DNA from: Bordetella genomosp. 12
Lineage (GTDB): Bacteria; Pseudomonadota; Gammaproteobacteria; Burkholderiales; Burkholderiaceae_B
Assembly (NCBI RefSeq): GCF_002261355.1
Contig: NZ_NEVU01000003.1
Coordinates: 310,001-374,000 of the forward strand
DNA: 64,000 bases
Reading direction: 5' to 3'
Made by a program: the position numbers and the translations under genes. Every line of letters starts with the position of its first letter. Within the stretch, counting starts at the first letter, position 1. Positions 52,122-63,349 of this stretch are shown here, one piece after another. The notes below the pieces were generated by a model. The model saw only the letters and a list, made by a program, of their open reading frames with translations, had not been told where the DNA came from and did not search any database.

Positions 52122-53273
52122 ATGGCGACTAGTATTAGAGGGGCCTCGGCGGTTGTCGGGATCGGAACCACGCCGGGCTGGAACAGCCCCGGGTTCTCGG
52201 CGTTGGATCAACTCGGCATCGCCGTGCAGGCGGCCGCCGCCGATGCGGGCATCGGTGTTGACCAGATCGACGGTTTGTTCACGTCCACGTTGACGCATTT
52301 CATGCCCGCCCTATCCGTGGCGGAGTATCTCGGTATCCATCCGACCTATATGGATGGCACCAATATCGGCGGATCCTCATTTCTGGCCCATCTGTTGTCA
52401 GCCACGCTTGCCCTGCAAGCCGGGCTGTGCAAGGTGGCCTGCATTTGCTATGGATCGAACCAACTGTCGGCGGGCGGCAAGCTCACCACCCTGACCGAAC
52501 CCGCCACGTGGGAGGCGATCTATTCGCCGCGCAACCCCATCAGCGGCTACGCCCTGGCCACCGCGCGGCACATGCACCAGTACGGAACCACCCGCGAGCA
52601 ACTGGCCAGCGTGGCCGTCGCCGCGCGCCAGTGGGCGCAACGCAATCCCGCCGCGCACGAGCGCGGCCCGTTGAGCATTGCCGATGTGTTGGACTCCCGG
52701 CCCATCTCCGATCCGCTCACCTTGCGCGACTGCTGCCTGGTAACCGATGGCGGCGGCGCAATGATTCTCGTCGCCGCCCAGCGAGCCCCGGAGTTTGCCA
52801 ACACGCCGGCCTATGTTCTGGGTGTCGGCGAAGCCACCACGCATCGCCAGATCTCGGCCATGGAAGACCTCACCGTCACCGGCGCCGTGCAATCCGGCCG
52901 GCGCGCCTTCGACATGGCGCGCGTCGCGCCCCGGGAGATCGATGTACTGCAGCTCTATGACGCGTTCACCATCAACCCGATTCTGTTTCTCGAAGACCTG
53001 GGCTATTGCGCCAAAGGCGAAGGCGGCGCCTTCGTGGCGTCGGGCGTGACCGCCCCGGGCGGAGCCCTGCCCGTCAACACCAATGGCGGCGGCCTGTCCT
53101 GCAATCACCCGGGCATGTATGGGATCTTCGCGGCCATCGAGGCGGTGCACCAGATCCGGCGCTCCGCTGGCGCCCGGCAGGTCGACGGCGTCGAGCTGGC
53201 CCTGGCTCACGGCAATGGCGGCCAACTGGCCAGCCAGGTCACGGCGATTCTCGGATCGCGCGCCACCCTGTAA
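52122..53273 (+). CDS. SCP-x/thiolase-like acyl-CoA protein lacking the canonical nucleophilic cysteine
   Basis: A 383-residue thiolase-superfamily protein. Where a thiolase has its acyl-accepting Cys, the sequence reads NIGGSSFLAHLL (about residues 80-91), with no cysteine. YDAF (about 279) and NHPG (about 328, in place of GHP) are present. This matches SCP-x thiolase-like proteins paired with DUF35, some of which act as retro-aldol lyases in steroid side-chain loss. It follows the DUF35 gene and precedes a FadJ-type fusion. Aldol cleavage is a reasonable hypothesis; thiolysis cannot be excluded. Confidence 0.88.
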   Translation: MATSIRGASAVVGIGTTPGWNSPGFSALDQLGIAVQAAAADAGIGVDQIDGLFTSTLTHFMPALSVAEYLGIHPTYMDGTNIGGSSFLAHLLSATLALQAGLCKVACICYGSNQLSAGGKLTTLTEPATWEAIYSPRNPISGYALATARHMHQYGTTREQLASVAVAARQWAQRNPAAHERGPLSIADVLDSRPISDPLTLRDCCLVTDGGGAMILVAAQRAPEFANTPAYVLGVGEATTHRQISAMEDLTVTGAVQSGRRAFDMARVAPREIDVLQLYDAFTINPILFLEDLGYCAKGEGGAFVASGVTAPGGALPVNTNGGGLSCNHPGMYGIFAAIEAVHQIRRSAGARQVDGVELALAHGNGGQLASQVTAILGSRATL

Positions 53274-53296
53274 ACGCTATCACCGCGGACACTTTC

Positions 53297-55393
<2,097 letters not shown>

Positions 55394-55518
55394 CGCCGCG
55401 CCCACGCAGAACACCTCAGCGGTTTCCCGAAGGGATGCAGGCGCAGTCACCTGAGCTGCGTTGGCAACGGCCGGGCAGATACAGTGGTTTTGATAAATAC
55501 AACAAACCGGAGACAAAC

Positions 55519-56520
55519 GTGTCTGACACCCCCCTGCATCGCCTTCCCGCGAGCCGTACCCTGGCCGCCCTCGTCACCTGCGCCAGCACTCTGCTCGCGG
55601 CCAATCCCGCAGGTGCGGCCGAATGGCCCGACGGCAAGCCCGTCACCATCATCGTGCCCTTCTCGCCGGGCGGGTTCACCGATCTGGTCGCGCGCCGCTT
55701 CGCGCAGGACCTGGGTACGGCCTTGAAGACGACCATCGTGGTTCAGAACAAGCCGGGCGCCAGCGGCCAGATCGGCACCGCGCTCGTCGCGCGCGAGCAA
55801 CCCGACGGCTACAACCTGCTCGTGACGGCCACGCAGCATGTGATCTATCCCGGCCTGCAGCCCAACCTTCCTTACGACCCGAAGAAAAGCTTCTCCAACG
55901 TGGCTATCCTGGCTTACGCGCCCAACGTCCTCCTGGTGCCCGCCAAATCGCCCATCGCCAATGCCAAAGCCTTCACGGCCTACGCCAACCAACAGGCTGG
56001 CGGCCTGGCCTTCGGCTCCAGCAGCGTCGGCGGCTCGGCGCACATGTCCGGAGAACTGTACAAAATGGTGGCCGGCGCCAATCTGCGCCACATCCCCTAC
56101 AAGGGCGCCGCGCCCGCCGTCACCGACCTGATCGGCGCGCAGATCCCGGCGGCATTCCTGGACGCCACCTCGGCGGCCGCCTTCATCCGCTCGGGCGACG
56201 TCAAAGCCCTGGCCGTCACCTCCAAAGAACGCCTGCCCAGCCTGCCCGATGTCCCCACCGTCGCCGAATCCGGCTACCCCAGCTATGAATCGCAAGCCTG
56301 GATAGGCCTCTTCGGCCCGGCCGGCATGCCGGCGTCCGTCGTGCAGAAGCTCAACCGGATCGCCATCGACAGCGCCAACACCGACACCAACATCAAATGG
56401 CTCAACGACAACAATGCCACGCCGGCCCGCCTGTCGCCGGCACAGGTCACCGACTTCGTCGACGCCGAACTCGACAAATGGAAAACCGTCATCGACCAGG
56501 CGCACGTCTCGGTGCAGTAG
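55519..56520 (+). CDS. Bug/TctC-family periplasmic receptor
   Basis: A 333-residue Bug protein. The signal peptide (residues 1-34, TLAALVTCASTLLAANPAGA before AEWPDG) is followed by VTIIVPFSPGGFTDLVARRFAQDLG, VQNKPGASGQIGTALVAREQPDGYNLL and HIPYKGAAPAVTDLIGAQ. It is last in the DUF35/thiolase-like/FadJ operon, 125 bp after the fusion, and may capture the pathway substrate. GTG start with the leader GGAGACAA two bases upstream. Confidence 0.92.
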   Translation: MSDTPLHRLPASRTLAALVTCASTLLAANPAGAAEWPDGKPVTIIVPFSPGGFTDLVARRFAQDLGTALKTTIVVQNKPGASGQIGTALVAREQPDGYNLLVTATQHVIYPGLQPNLPYDPKKSFSNVAILAYAPNVLLVPAKSPIANAKAFTAYANQQAGGLAFGSSSVGGSAHMSGELYKMVAGANLRHIPYKGAAPAVTDLIGAQIPAAFLDATSAAAFIRSGDVKALAVTSKERLPSLPDVPTVAESGYPSYESQAWIGLFGPAGMPASVVQKLNRIAIDSANTDTNIKWLNDNNATPARLSPAQVTDFVDAELDKWKTVIDQAHVSVQ

Positions 56521-56599
56521 CACGTTGCAACATGCGCCAACGGCAACGTGCCCTCTGACGCTGAGGGGTCGGCCAGAACTTACCTGACCGGCCCCCTCA
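56521..56599. terminator. Two tandem hairpins between Bug and TonB genes
   Basis: CACGTTGC (56521-56528) pairs with GCAACGTG (56543-56550). TGAGGGG (56572-56578) pairs with CCCCTCA (56593-56599). They fill the 152-bp gap between the convergent Bug and TonB receptor genes. No long T-run is present, so it is a candidate bidirectional terminator. Confidence 0.4.
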
Positions 56600-56672
56600 A
56601 CTGATGCAGTCAAGCAGCGAGAGTGGCCAGCAACCCGGACGGGAGTGCGCCCTGGCAGCCACGCTCGGCGCG

Positions 56673-59042
56673 CTACCAGTAATAATTCAGGCTGAGCATC
56701 GCCTCGCGCTCCATGCCCCGGAAGGTATAGGTGTAGTAGCGCTTGTCGAACACGTTATTGATGTTCAACGCGATGCGATACCGTGACGTCTCATAGGCCA
56801 CCACCACATCGGCCAGCGTGAAAGCCGGGTTGTATGGCGTACTGCCGTCGGCTGCGGTGTTCAGCGGTGCTTTGCCGCGATAGCGCACGCCGCCTCCCAA
56901 CAGCAGCCCCTGCACCTGATGCGGACGATAGTCCAGCCACAGGCTGGCCGTCTGGCGGGCGGTCTGCGTGAGCTGGCGCCCCACTTCCTGCGCTTGATTG
57001 CTCTTGGTGGTACGCGGATCGATATAGGTGTAACCCGCCATCAGGCTGATTTCACGCGTGAGCGGAAATTTCGCCTCCAGTTCGACGCCGGTAGAACGCA
57101 CCTCGCCGGTCTGCACACTGAAGCGTGGATGATCCGGATCCTGCGTGGTCACATTGGTCTGCCGAATATCGAACACCGCAGCGGTGAACATCGCATCGGT
57201 GCCAGGGGGCTGATACTTCAGGCCAACCTCGTACTGCTTACCTTCGCGCGGCTTGAACGCGGTGCCATCAAATTGCTTTCCCGTGATTGGATCGAACGCC
57301 GTCGAATAGCTGACGTAGGGCGCCACACCGTTGTCGAACAGATAGAGCAGCCCGACGCTGCCGGTGGTGGCGGTATCACTGATCCTGGGCTGCGTGGCGC
57401 TGCTCTGAGTGGTGCGCACGAAGTCGCGGCGCAGACTTACATTGCCGACCCAGTTGTTCCACTTGAGCTGGTTCAAAGTATAGATACCCGTCTGTTTCAA
57501 GTCGGTTCGCGACGCATCCAGATCAGGGTAGGCGATCGTCTGTCCGTACACAGGCGCGTATATATCCAGGTTGGGCACATCCCATCCGAAACCCAGGGCA
57601 TCATTTTCTTTGTAACGCAGATAATCGACCCCCACCGCGAACGTGTGCTGCAGCGCCCCCCAAGTGAGATCGCGCGACGCGCGGCTGTCCACGGCCAGCG
57701 TCTTGCCATGGGTGCGCTGGGCCAGGCTGCCCCGTGTCACCGTCCGTTTGTCAGCCAGCAAGTCCATGGCGTAGATATGGCGGTAGTCGATATCGATTTC
57801 CGAGTAGCGCAAGTTCTGGCGCAAGCGCCAGCCGTCGGCCGTATCATGCTCCAAGGCGTAGCCGATCGACTTGGTGTCGCGGTCGAATCGATCGAAATCC
57901 GGATCGCCGGCGGTGCGGCTAAGAGGCAGCTCTCCTATCTCGGGATAGGTATATAGATTGGGCCACCAACTCTTGGGCGTGGCGCGCTCCTTCGAGTAGG
58001 TGCCCAGCACTGTCAGGCGCGTGGTCGGCGTGATGTTCCACAAAACGGACGGCGCTACCGAAATCCGATCGTCGCGCGAACCGTCAGTGCGCCCATCGCT
58101 GTCGCGGCCCAAGACATTTAACCGATACAGCACCCTCTGTTCGGCATCGAAGGCGCCGCCCAGGTCGGCCGTGAGTTGGCGCCGGTCGTAGGTGCCGTAG
58201 CTGACGCCCACGCTATTGACATGAGAGGCCGAAGGGCGCTTGGATATCACGTTGATGACGCCTCCCGGCCGGCCCTGGCCGAACAGCACGGAAGCAGGTC
58301 CCTTCAACACCTCGATGCTGTCCAATTCTTCGACGTTGTCGTTCCAGGAAGCATAAGTGCCCGTGGACAATTGCTTCAGACCATCCTTGAAATACGCACT
58401 GCCGTCGCTAAAGCCGCGGATCACCGCACCGGTCATGCGCGCATCGCTTGATCCCGAGACTTCCGTCTGCACGCCGGGCGTGTATGCCAGCGCGCTCTCC
58501 AGATTGCGCGGCGCCTGTACCTTCATCTGCTCTTGCGTCACGATCGATACCGACCATGGCGTTTCGATCAGGGGCACTTCAAGCTTGCCGCTCTGGCTCA
58601 GCAGCGCGATATAGCTGCCCCCGGTCCCGCCGGCCACGCCTCGCACCTTCACGGCTTCAAGCTGCGTGGCCGCGTCAGACGGCGCAGTCAACGAAACATT
58701 GCGCCCCTCGCGCTGAAAAACGACACCTGTGCCCGCCAGCAGCCCGTGCAGCGCCTCATCCGGCGTCAGCCGGCCCGACACTGCAGGCGCGTTGCGGCCG
58801 CGCACGGTTTCGGGAAGATAGAAAATCACCAATGAGGCCTGTTCGCCCAACTGCAGCAATGCGTCGCTCAGTGGCTGCGCTGGGATGCTGACCTGTACAG
58901 GCGCGGTCTGCGCCAGGACGTCGCGCGGCATCGCTCCCCACGCCAACGCCAAAGAAATCGCCAGCGCGCCGCACGCGGCGTGAGTGTCCCGCCTGAAGGC
59001 TTTGCGCGCCGAAACGCGCGGCTTGTCTTGCTTATCCATCAT
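56673..59042 (-). CDS. TonB-dependent siderophore receptor with STN signalling domain
   Basis: A 789-residue outer-membrane receptor. A signal peptide (about residues 1-45, ending VLAQ) precedes the STN domain (~48-115, PLSDALLQLGEQASLVIFYLPE), the plug (ETPWSVSIVTQEQM, IEVLKGPASVLFGQGRPGGVINVISKRP) and the barrel, ending LSLNYYW with an aromatic terminal residue. The STN domain and the upstream fecIR pair show it signals through FecR/FecI. Two adjacent ATGs (59042, 59039) are possible starts. The siderophore cannot be named. Confidence 0.92.
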   Translation of the reverse strand: MMDKQDKPRVSARKAFRRDTHAACGALAISLALAWGAMPRDVLAQTAPVQVSIPAQPLSDALLQLGEQASLVIFYLPETVRGRNAPAVSGRLTPDEALHGLLAGTGVVFQREGRNVSLTAPSDAATQLEAVKVRGVAGGTGGSYIALLSQSGKLEVPLIETPWSVSIVTQEQMKVQAPRNLESALAYTPGVQTEVSGSSDARMTGAVIRGFSDGSAYFKDGLKQLSTGTYASWNDNVEELDSIEVLKGPASVLFGQGRPGGVINVISKRPSASHVNSVGVSYGTYDRRQLTADLGGAFDAEQRVLYRLNVLGRDSDGRTDGSRDDRISVAPSVLWNITPTTRLTVLGTYSKERATPKSWWPNLYTYPEIGELPLSRTAGDPDFDRFDRDTKSIGYALEHDTADGWRLRQNLRYSEIDIDYRHIYAMDLLADKRTVTRGSLAQRTHGKTLAVDSRASRDLTWGALQHTFAVGVDYLRYKENDALGFGWDVPNLDIYAPVYGQTIAYPDLDASRTDLKQTGIYTLNQLKWNNWVGNVSLRRDFVRTTQSSATQPRISDTATTGSVGLLYLFDNGVAPYVSYSTAFDPITGKQFDGTAFKPREGKQYEVGLKYQPPGTDAMFTAAVFDIRQTNVTTQDPDHPRFSVQTGEVRSTGVELEAKFPLTREISLMAGYTYIDPRTTKSNQAQEVGRQLTQTARQTASLWLDYRPHQVQGLLLGGGVRYRGKAPLNTAADGSTPYNPAFTLADVVVAYETSRYRIALNINNVFDKRYYTYTFRGMEREAMLSLNYYW

Positions 59043-59276
59043 CTGTAGAGAAAATCCAGTTCAACTTCGCGCGCATTGCGCGCCCGACACCCTCGGCCCA
59101 AGGTTGCTTCCAGGAGCAGGATCGGCTTGCGCTCCGCCCCTCTAAGCCTAGACGTCGTGAACGCGGAAAAACCGGAATGCTTCTCGACTGATAATTTGAA
59201 ACAAAATGATTCTCTGCCCACACCTCGGCGCATGGGACCCGCGCATCGCACGCGGGCATGGTCAACACAACGTCGT

Positions 59277-60266
59277 CTAACGGGAGACCAGGACGACGCC
59301 ACCATCGCCGGCGTATAGCACGGTCACCGGCGCGATCTGCGGCAACACGCTGAGCACGGATTCCGGCTCATCGATGGGCAAGGTTCCCGCCACACGTAAT
59401 TGCGCCAACTTTGCATCATCGATCCGCAGCGGTCTGCGCAGGTAGCGATTCAATTCGATCACCACCTGCCCCAACGGCGTATCGCGGAACACTAGCCGTC
59501 CGCGCTGCCAAGCCGTGACGACCGCTACGTTGTCCTGATGTGGCGTGTCCAGCGGCATACCTGGCGTGTACTGCGCCACAAAGCCAGCGGTCAAATGGCG
59601 GGTTGTCCTGTTCCACCACGAGCCGGCCGAGAACGCAACGCTGCCCTCATCTACGGCCAACGCTACCCGGTTGCCCTCGCGGCGGACGTTAAAGCGCGTC
59701 CCCGTCACCAAGACCTGGGCATCTCCTGCCACGACTCGAAAAGGCCGCGTGGCGTCAGGACTGACCGTAAACAGCGCCTCGCCCTGCAGCAGATCTACCT
59801 GACGGCGGTCGGCATACAGCGCAACTCGCAGCTCCGTATCCGTGTTGAGCTCTAACAAGGTTCCGTCCGGCAAGGCGACGCGCTGGCGTTGGCCTCGCGC
59901 CGTGGCCAGCGTCTGGCGGAATTGCGGCGCAGACGACCACAACCGCGGACCGACAACGCCAGCGACCAGCGTCAAAGCACAGCCTGCCGCCAAACCCGTG
60001 GCCAGTTGCCGGCGGCGTGACGAGGCTGGGCGATCTGGCTGCGCCAGGATGGCGCGCATCTCATCCTGCGGCAGGCCATCGGCCACGCGCCACAGCGCCT
60101 GCATGGACTCGTACTGCCGCAGATGCTCAGGATCCGCCGCAAGCCAGGCATCGCGCGCCTGGCGTTGCTCGACGTCCAGCGTGCCTAGGCGTTCGCGCGC
60201 AAACCATTGAGCTGCCTGCTCGCGCGGCACATGGGATGCATCCGAACGGGGATCAGTGCGGGGCAT
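59277..60266 (-). CDS. FecR-family anti-sigma / sigma regulator
   Basis: A 329-residue inner-membrane signal transducer. The N-terminal cytoplasmic part has QAAQWFARERLGTLDVEQRQARDAWLAADPEHLRQYE. One transmembrane helix (about residues 88-108, LATGLAAGCALTLVAGVVG) follows. The periplasmic FecR domain has LPDGTLLELNTDTELRVA and FRDTPLGQVVIELNRYL. The start at 60266 overlaps the 3' end of fecI by 14 bp; an alternative start is 60284. It relays the TonB-receptor signal to FecI. Confidence 0.9.
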   Translation of the reverse strand: MPRTDPRSDASHVPREQAAQWFARERLGTLDVEQRQARDAWLAADPEHLRQYESMQALWRVADGLPQDEMRAILAQPDRPASSRRRQLATGLAAGCALTLVAGVVGPRLWSSAPQFRQTLATARGQRQRVALPDGTLLELNTDTELRVALYADRRQVDLLQGEALFTVSPDATRPFRVVAGDAQVLVTGTRFNVRREGNRVALAVDEGSVAFSAGSWWNRTTRHLTAGFVAQYTPGMPLDTPHQDNVAVVTAWQRGRLVFRDTPLGQVVIELNRYLRRPLRIDDAKLAQLRVAGTLPIDEPESVLSVLPQIAPVTVLYAGDGGVVLVSR

Positions 60267-60759
60267 GATCTTGCAACCGGTCATGAATGTGGGTCAACGC
60301 GCGTTTCATGTGCTTTTCAACCGTGCTTTGCGTCAACCCGAGTTTGGCCGCAATCTCGGCCTGCGTATAACCTTCGAGCTTGTTCCACAGGAATACCTGC
60401 TGGCATTTCAGCGGCAACTCGGCCAGCGCTGACTTTAGCGCATCGGCTAACTGCGCGGCCCGGATCGCGGACTCCGGGTCCGCCTGGGCAGGGTGCTCGG
60501 CCTCCGCAATCCCCTCCAGACTGATCACCTCACGTCGCGCCTGGCGACGGATCTCGCCATTCAGGCGATTCTGGCTCGCGCCATAGAGATAAGCCTTGGG
60601 ATCCAGCACGGCTGCATCGCCGTTGCGCAGCATATTGGTCACCACGTCGTGCGCCGCATCTTCCGCGTCATGCCGGCTCGCGCTGCGCCGCGTCCACGTC
60701 CCGATCAGCCCGCGATAATGCGCGAGCCAGCCTTTATCGGAGGGCGGAGGGCGGGACAT
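60253..60759 (-). CDS. FecI-type ECF sigma factor
   Basis: A 168-residue ECF sigma factor. Region 2 has DAEDAAHDVVTNMLRNGDAAV and YLYGASQNRLNGEIRRQ; region 4 has LPLKCQQVFLWNKLEGYTQAEIAAKLGLTQSTVEKHMKRAL. It is clearly paralogous to the sigma factor at 18433-18936 (both open with GWLAHYR). ATG at 60759 is chosen because its N-terminus then aligns with that paralogue; a TTG at 60786 is an alternative. A Fur-box-like site lies upstream. Confidence 0.92.
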   Translation of the reverse strand: MSRPPPSDKGWLAHYRGLIGTWTRRSASRHDAEDAAHDVVTNMLRNGDAAVLDPKAYLYGASQNRLNGEIRRQARREVISLEGIAEAEHPAQADPESAIRAAQLADALKSALAELPLKCQQVFLWNKLEGYTQAEIAAKLGLTQSTVEKHMKRALTHIHDRLQDHAPH

Positions 60760-60793
60760 ACAGTCGACAGGGGGACATCGGAACAATGGCCGG

Positions 60794-60814
60794 CATTATC
60801 AATCATGATTCTCA
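60794..60814 (-). promoter_or_regulatory. Fur-box-like site upstream of fecI
   Basis: On the minus strand it reads TGAGAATCATGATTGATAAT, an AT-rich array of NAT-type hexamers resembling Fur sites. It lies 35-55 bp before the second fecI start, so iron-loaded Fur would repress this cascade. Confidence 0.55.
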
Positions 60815-61015
60815 TTACGGCAAATGCATCTCAGAAGCACCACGGATGCCAGCGGCGAGTTTCGACGCGAAGAACCGGGCGCAACGATTCGATGGCCCGA
60901 CCTGAAGAGATGGTATCTGCCAGGCATCGTCTCACCACACTCGTGGCGCCGCTACGGCGCTTAGATCGCCCCCTCCCGGAACTCGCCGCGATCCGTGAGG
61001 CGCCGTACAACGTCC
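60815..61015. other. Intergenic region without recognised content
   Basis: The 367-bp gap between fecI (60759) and benD (61127) holds the Fur-like site at its left and the benD terminator at its right. In the roughly 200 bp between them I see no convincing gene, RNA or repeat. Confidence 0.5.
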
Positions 61016-61016
61016 A

Positions 61017-61054
61017 TAAAAAGAAGCCCGCCTTTCCATAGAAAGACGGGCTTC
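61017..61054 (-). terminator. Intrinsic terminator of the benD-side operon
   Basis: GAAGCCCGCCTTTC (61023-61036) and GAAAGACGGGCTTC (61041-61054) form a 14-bp stem with one mismatch and a 4-base loop. On the minus strand TTTTTAT follows (61016-61022). It lies 72 bp after the benD stop and ends the catA-benK-like-benD transcript. Confidence 0.88.
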
Positions 61055-61126
61055 CTTACTGCCTAGGCACAGGCGCCGGCCCTGGATGTCGTCATCCGGG
61101 GAGCGGCGGTCGATACCCCTGGCGGC

Positions 61127-61906
61127 TCACCCCAAGTGCCCGCCCGCCACGTACATCACCTGCCCCGTGATGTACGACGCCTCAGGCGCCGCGAAAAAGC
61201 AGATGGCGGCGGCGACCTCTTCCATGCTGCCCATGCGATGCATGGGCGTGGTCGCCAGGCAGTCGGTGTACATCTGCCGTTGCCACGCCTGGTCCTGCTC
61301 CGACGGCGGCTCGGTGTTGCGCGGAATGGCGCGTACCCCGTTGTCCAGCGCGCCGGGCGAAACGCAGTTGACGCGTACGCCGCTTTCGGCAAGCTCAAGC
61401 GCCATGCACACCGTCGCGGCGTGCACGCCGCCCTTGGACGCGGAGTACGGCACGCGATAAATGCCGCGCGTCGCGTTCGAGCCGACGTTGACAATCGCGC
61501 CGCGCCCTTGCTTGCGCATCACCGGAATGACCTCGCGGCATGACCACAAGGTGGGCCACAAAGAGCGGCTCACTTCGCGTTGCATTTCATCGGGGCTGTA
61601 TTCCCAGAAAGGTTTCATCCAGATAGTGCCGCCCACGTTGTGCACCGCCACGTCGATACGGCCATGGGTATCCAGGGTGTACTCCACCATTTCCTGGGCG
61701 CCGGCATGGGTTTCCAGATCGGCGCTGAAAAAGGAAGCACGGCCGCCTTCGGCGAGGATCTCACGGACCACGGCCGCACCTTGCTCGGCGGCCCGGTCGA
61801 CGAGGACCACGCTGGCGCCCTCGGCGGCCAGCCGCCGGGCGGTGGCACGCCCGACGCCTTGGGCGGCGCCGGTGACCAGGGCAATCTGATTTTCAAAACG
61901 ATTCAT
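61127..61906 (-). CDS. benD: 1,6-dihydroxycyclohexa-2,4-diene-1-carboxylate dehydrogenase
   Basis: A 259-residue classical SDR that converts the benzoate cis-diol to catechol with NAD and loss of CO2. The NAD-binding TGAAQGVGRA, the Asp of VLVDRA, HNVGGTIW and the catalytic Ser-Tyr-Lys (GSNATRG...VPYSASKGG) are complete. The VGGTIW and ATRGIYRVPYSASKGG segments are typical of BenD. It is 15 bp after a benzoate-type MFS gene and downstream of catA, giving a coherent benzoate-to-catechol-to-muconate set. The benABC genes are not in the window. Confidence 0.88.
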   Translation of the reverse strand: MNRFENQIALVTGAAQGVGRATARRLAAEGASVVLVDRAAEQGAAVVREILAEGGRASFFSADLETHAGAQEMVEYTLDTHGRIDVAVHNVGGTIWMKPFWEYSPDEMQREVSRSLWPTLWSCREVIPVMRKQGRGAIVNVGSNATRGIYRVPYSASKGGVHAATVCMALELAESGVRVNCVSPGALDNGVRAIPRNTEPPSEQDQAWQRQMYTDCLATTPMHRMGSMEEVAAAICFFAAPEASYITGQVMYVAGGHLG

Positions 61907-61921
61907 GGGACAGCTCTCGAC

Positions 61922-63265
61922 TTAATGCGCGCGTGAAAGATCGCCCGGCACGGGGCGGGAGGTTTTGATGTCGACAGCCAGCACCGCCAGCAAGGCGCCC
62001 GCCAGCGGGACGGCCAGGGCCAGGAAAAAGCCCGACGGCCCAAACCAGCCCAGCACACTGCCACCAATGGCCGAACCGATGATGGCACCCGCACGGCCCA
62101 CGCCAATAGACCAACCCGTGGCCGTGGCGCGCAGCGCGGTGGGATAGGCGCCGATCACCAGGTAGTTCAACGCCAGTTGCTGGCCGCCGACACCCAGGCC
62201 GGCCGCGCCGACCAGAATGAAAACCATGGTCCAGTCGGTGCCTGCATAGCCCAGGCCCAGCGCCACGGCGATGCCCAATGCAAACATGGCGATCAGCAGC
62301 GAACGCGTGGGCACGCGCGGCATCAGGTAGGACAGCGGGATGGCGCAAGCGATGAAGACGAGGTTGACCGTGAACGTACCCATCGGCGCCTGTTCAGCGG
62401 GCAGCCCGGCGGTCTTGAGCACGGTCGGCAACCACGACAGCAGCATGAACCAGGCCACCCAATTGAGCAGGTATATCGACCAGATGGCGATCGTCTTGCG
62501 CGCATAGCCGTCGGCGAACAAAGCCTTGACGCTGGCGCGGATGGTGGCATCTTCCGGAACGGTGAAGCGCGTGCCTGCGGGCATCGGCTCACCGGAAATC
62601 TTGGTCAGGATGCGGGCCACATAGTTTTGGCCCGCCGCATCGCCGCGCATCGCCTTGAATTGCAGCGATTCCGGCAGCAACACGAACAAAGCCAGCAGCA
62701 AGAGCAGCGGCGCGACACCGCCCACAATGAAAATGCCTTGCCAGCCAATAACCGGCAGCATGCGCGCGGCGAGCAGCCCGCCCAGCATGGCGCCAGCCGG
62801 CAGGCCCAGCAACACGCCGGTGATCACGGTGCCGCGCAAACGTGCGGGAGCGTACTCGGAGGCCAGCGCCAGCACGATGGGCGTGCAGCCGCCCATGCCC
62901 AGCCCGGCGATAAAACGCAGCGCCAGGATCTGCCAGGTTTCCGTGGCGCCCGCCGTCAACAACGTGGCCAGACCAAACACGGCCACGCCCAACAACGCGG
63001 CAGGACGCCGGCCGATGCGGTCGCCCACGAGGCCCAGCAACATCGCGCCCACTGTCATGCCGACAATGCCGGCGGTAAGAATCGGCGCCAGCTCACCCGA
63101 CTGAAGCTTGAAAGCCGCCAGAATGGCCGGGCCGGTGAAGGCCATTGCCTGCGTGTCGAAGCCGTCGAACAAGGCAATCAAAAAACACAGAATCAAGACA
63201 CGCCATTGAAAGGCGCCCATCCGATTCTTGTCGATCAGAGTGGGTATAGAAAGCGTTGCTGACAT
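61922..63265 (-). CDS. MFS aromatic acid:H+ symporter (benzoate transporter type, AAHS family)
   Basis: A 447-residue 12-helix inner-membrane symporter. ALFDGFDTQAMAFTGPAI is the diagnostic AAHS first-helix motif, and GLVGDRIGRRPAALLG is the MFS loop. It lies between catA and benD, so benzoate or a related aromatic acid is the expected cargo, as in BenK; PcaK-type 4-hydroxybenzoate or protocatechuate uptake is an alternative. It ends 15 bp before benD. Confidence 0.9.
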   Translation of the reverse strand: MSATLSIPTLIDKNRMGAFQWRVLILCFLIALFDGFDTQAMAFTGPAILAAFKLQSGELAPILTAGIVGMTVGAMLLGLVGDRIGRRPAALLGVAVFGLATLLTAGATETWQILALRFIAGLGMGGCTPIVLALASEYAPARLRGTVITGVLLGLPAGAMLGGLLAARMLPVIGWQGIFIVGGVAPLLLLLALFVLLPESLQFKAMRGDAAGQNYVARILTKISGEPMPAGTRFTVPEDATIRASVKALFADGYARKTIAIWSIYLLNWVAWFMLLSWLPTVLKTAGLPAEQAPMGTFTVNLVFIACAIPLSYLMPRVPTRSLLIAMFALGIAVALGLGYAGTDWTMVFILVGAAGLGVGGQQLALNYLVIGAYPTALRATATGWSIGVGRAGAIIGSAIGGSVLGWFGPSGFFLALAVPLAGALLAVLAVDIKTSRPVPGDLSRAH

Positions 63266-63315
63266 GGAAGTCCCCTCGCGATTTCGTTTGCTACGTTATT
63301 GGTATGTGGTGTGGC

Positions 63316-63341
63316 GGTCTTGCGCAGCGCTGCGCAAGACC
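63316..63341. repeat. 26-bp perfect palindrome between catA and the MFS gene
   Basis: Two 13-base arms (GGTCTTGCGCAGC and its exact complement) form a palindrome with no spacer in the 84-bp gap. As RNA it would fold into an 11-bp stem with a 4-base loop. It could be an operator or an RNA-processing hairpin; no T-run follows. Confidence 0.6.
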
Positions 63342-63349
63342 TTGCCGCG

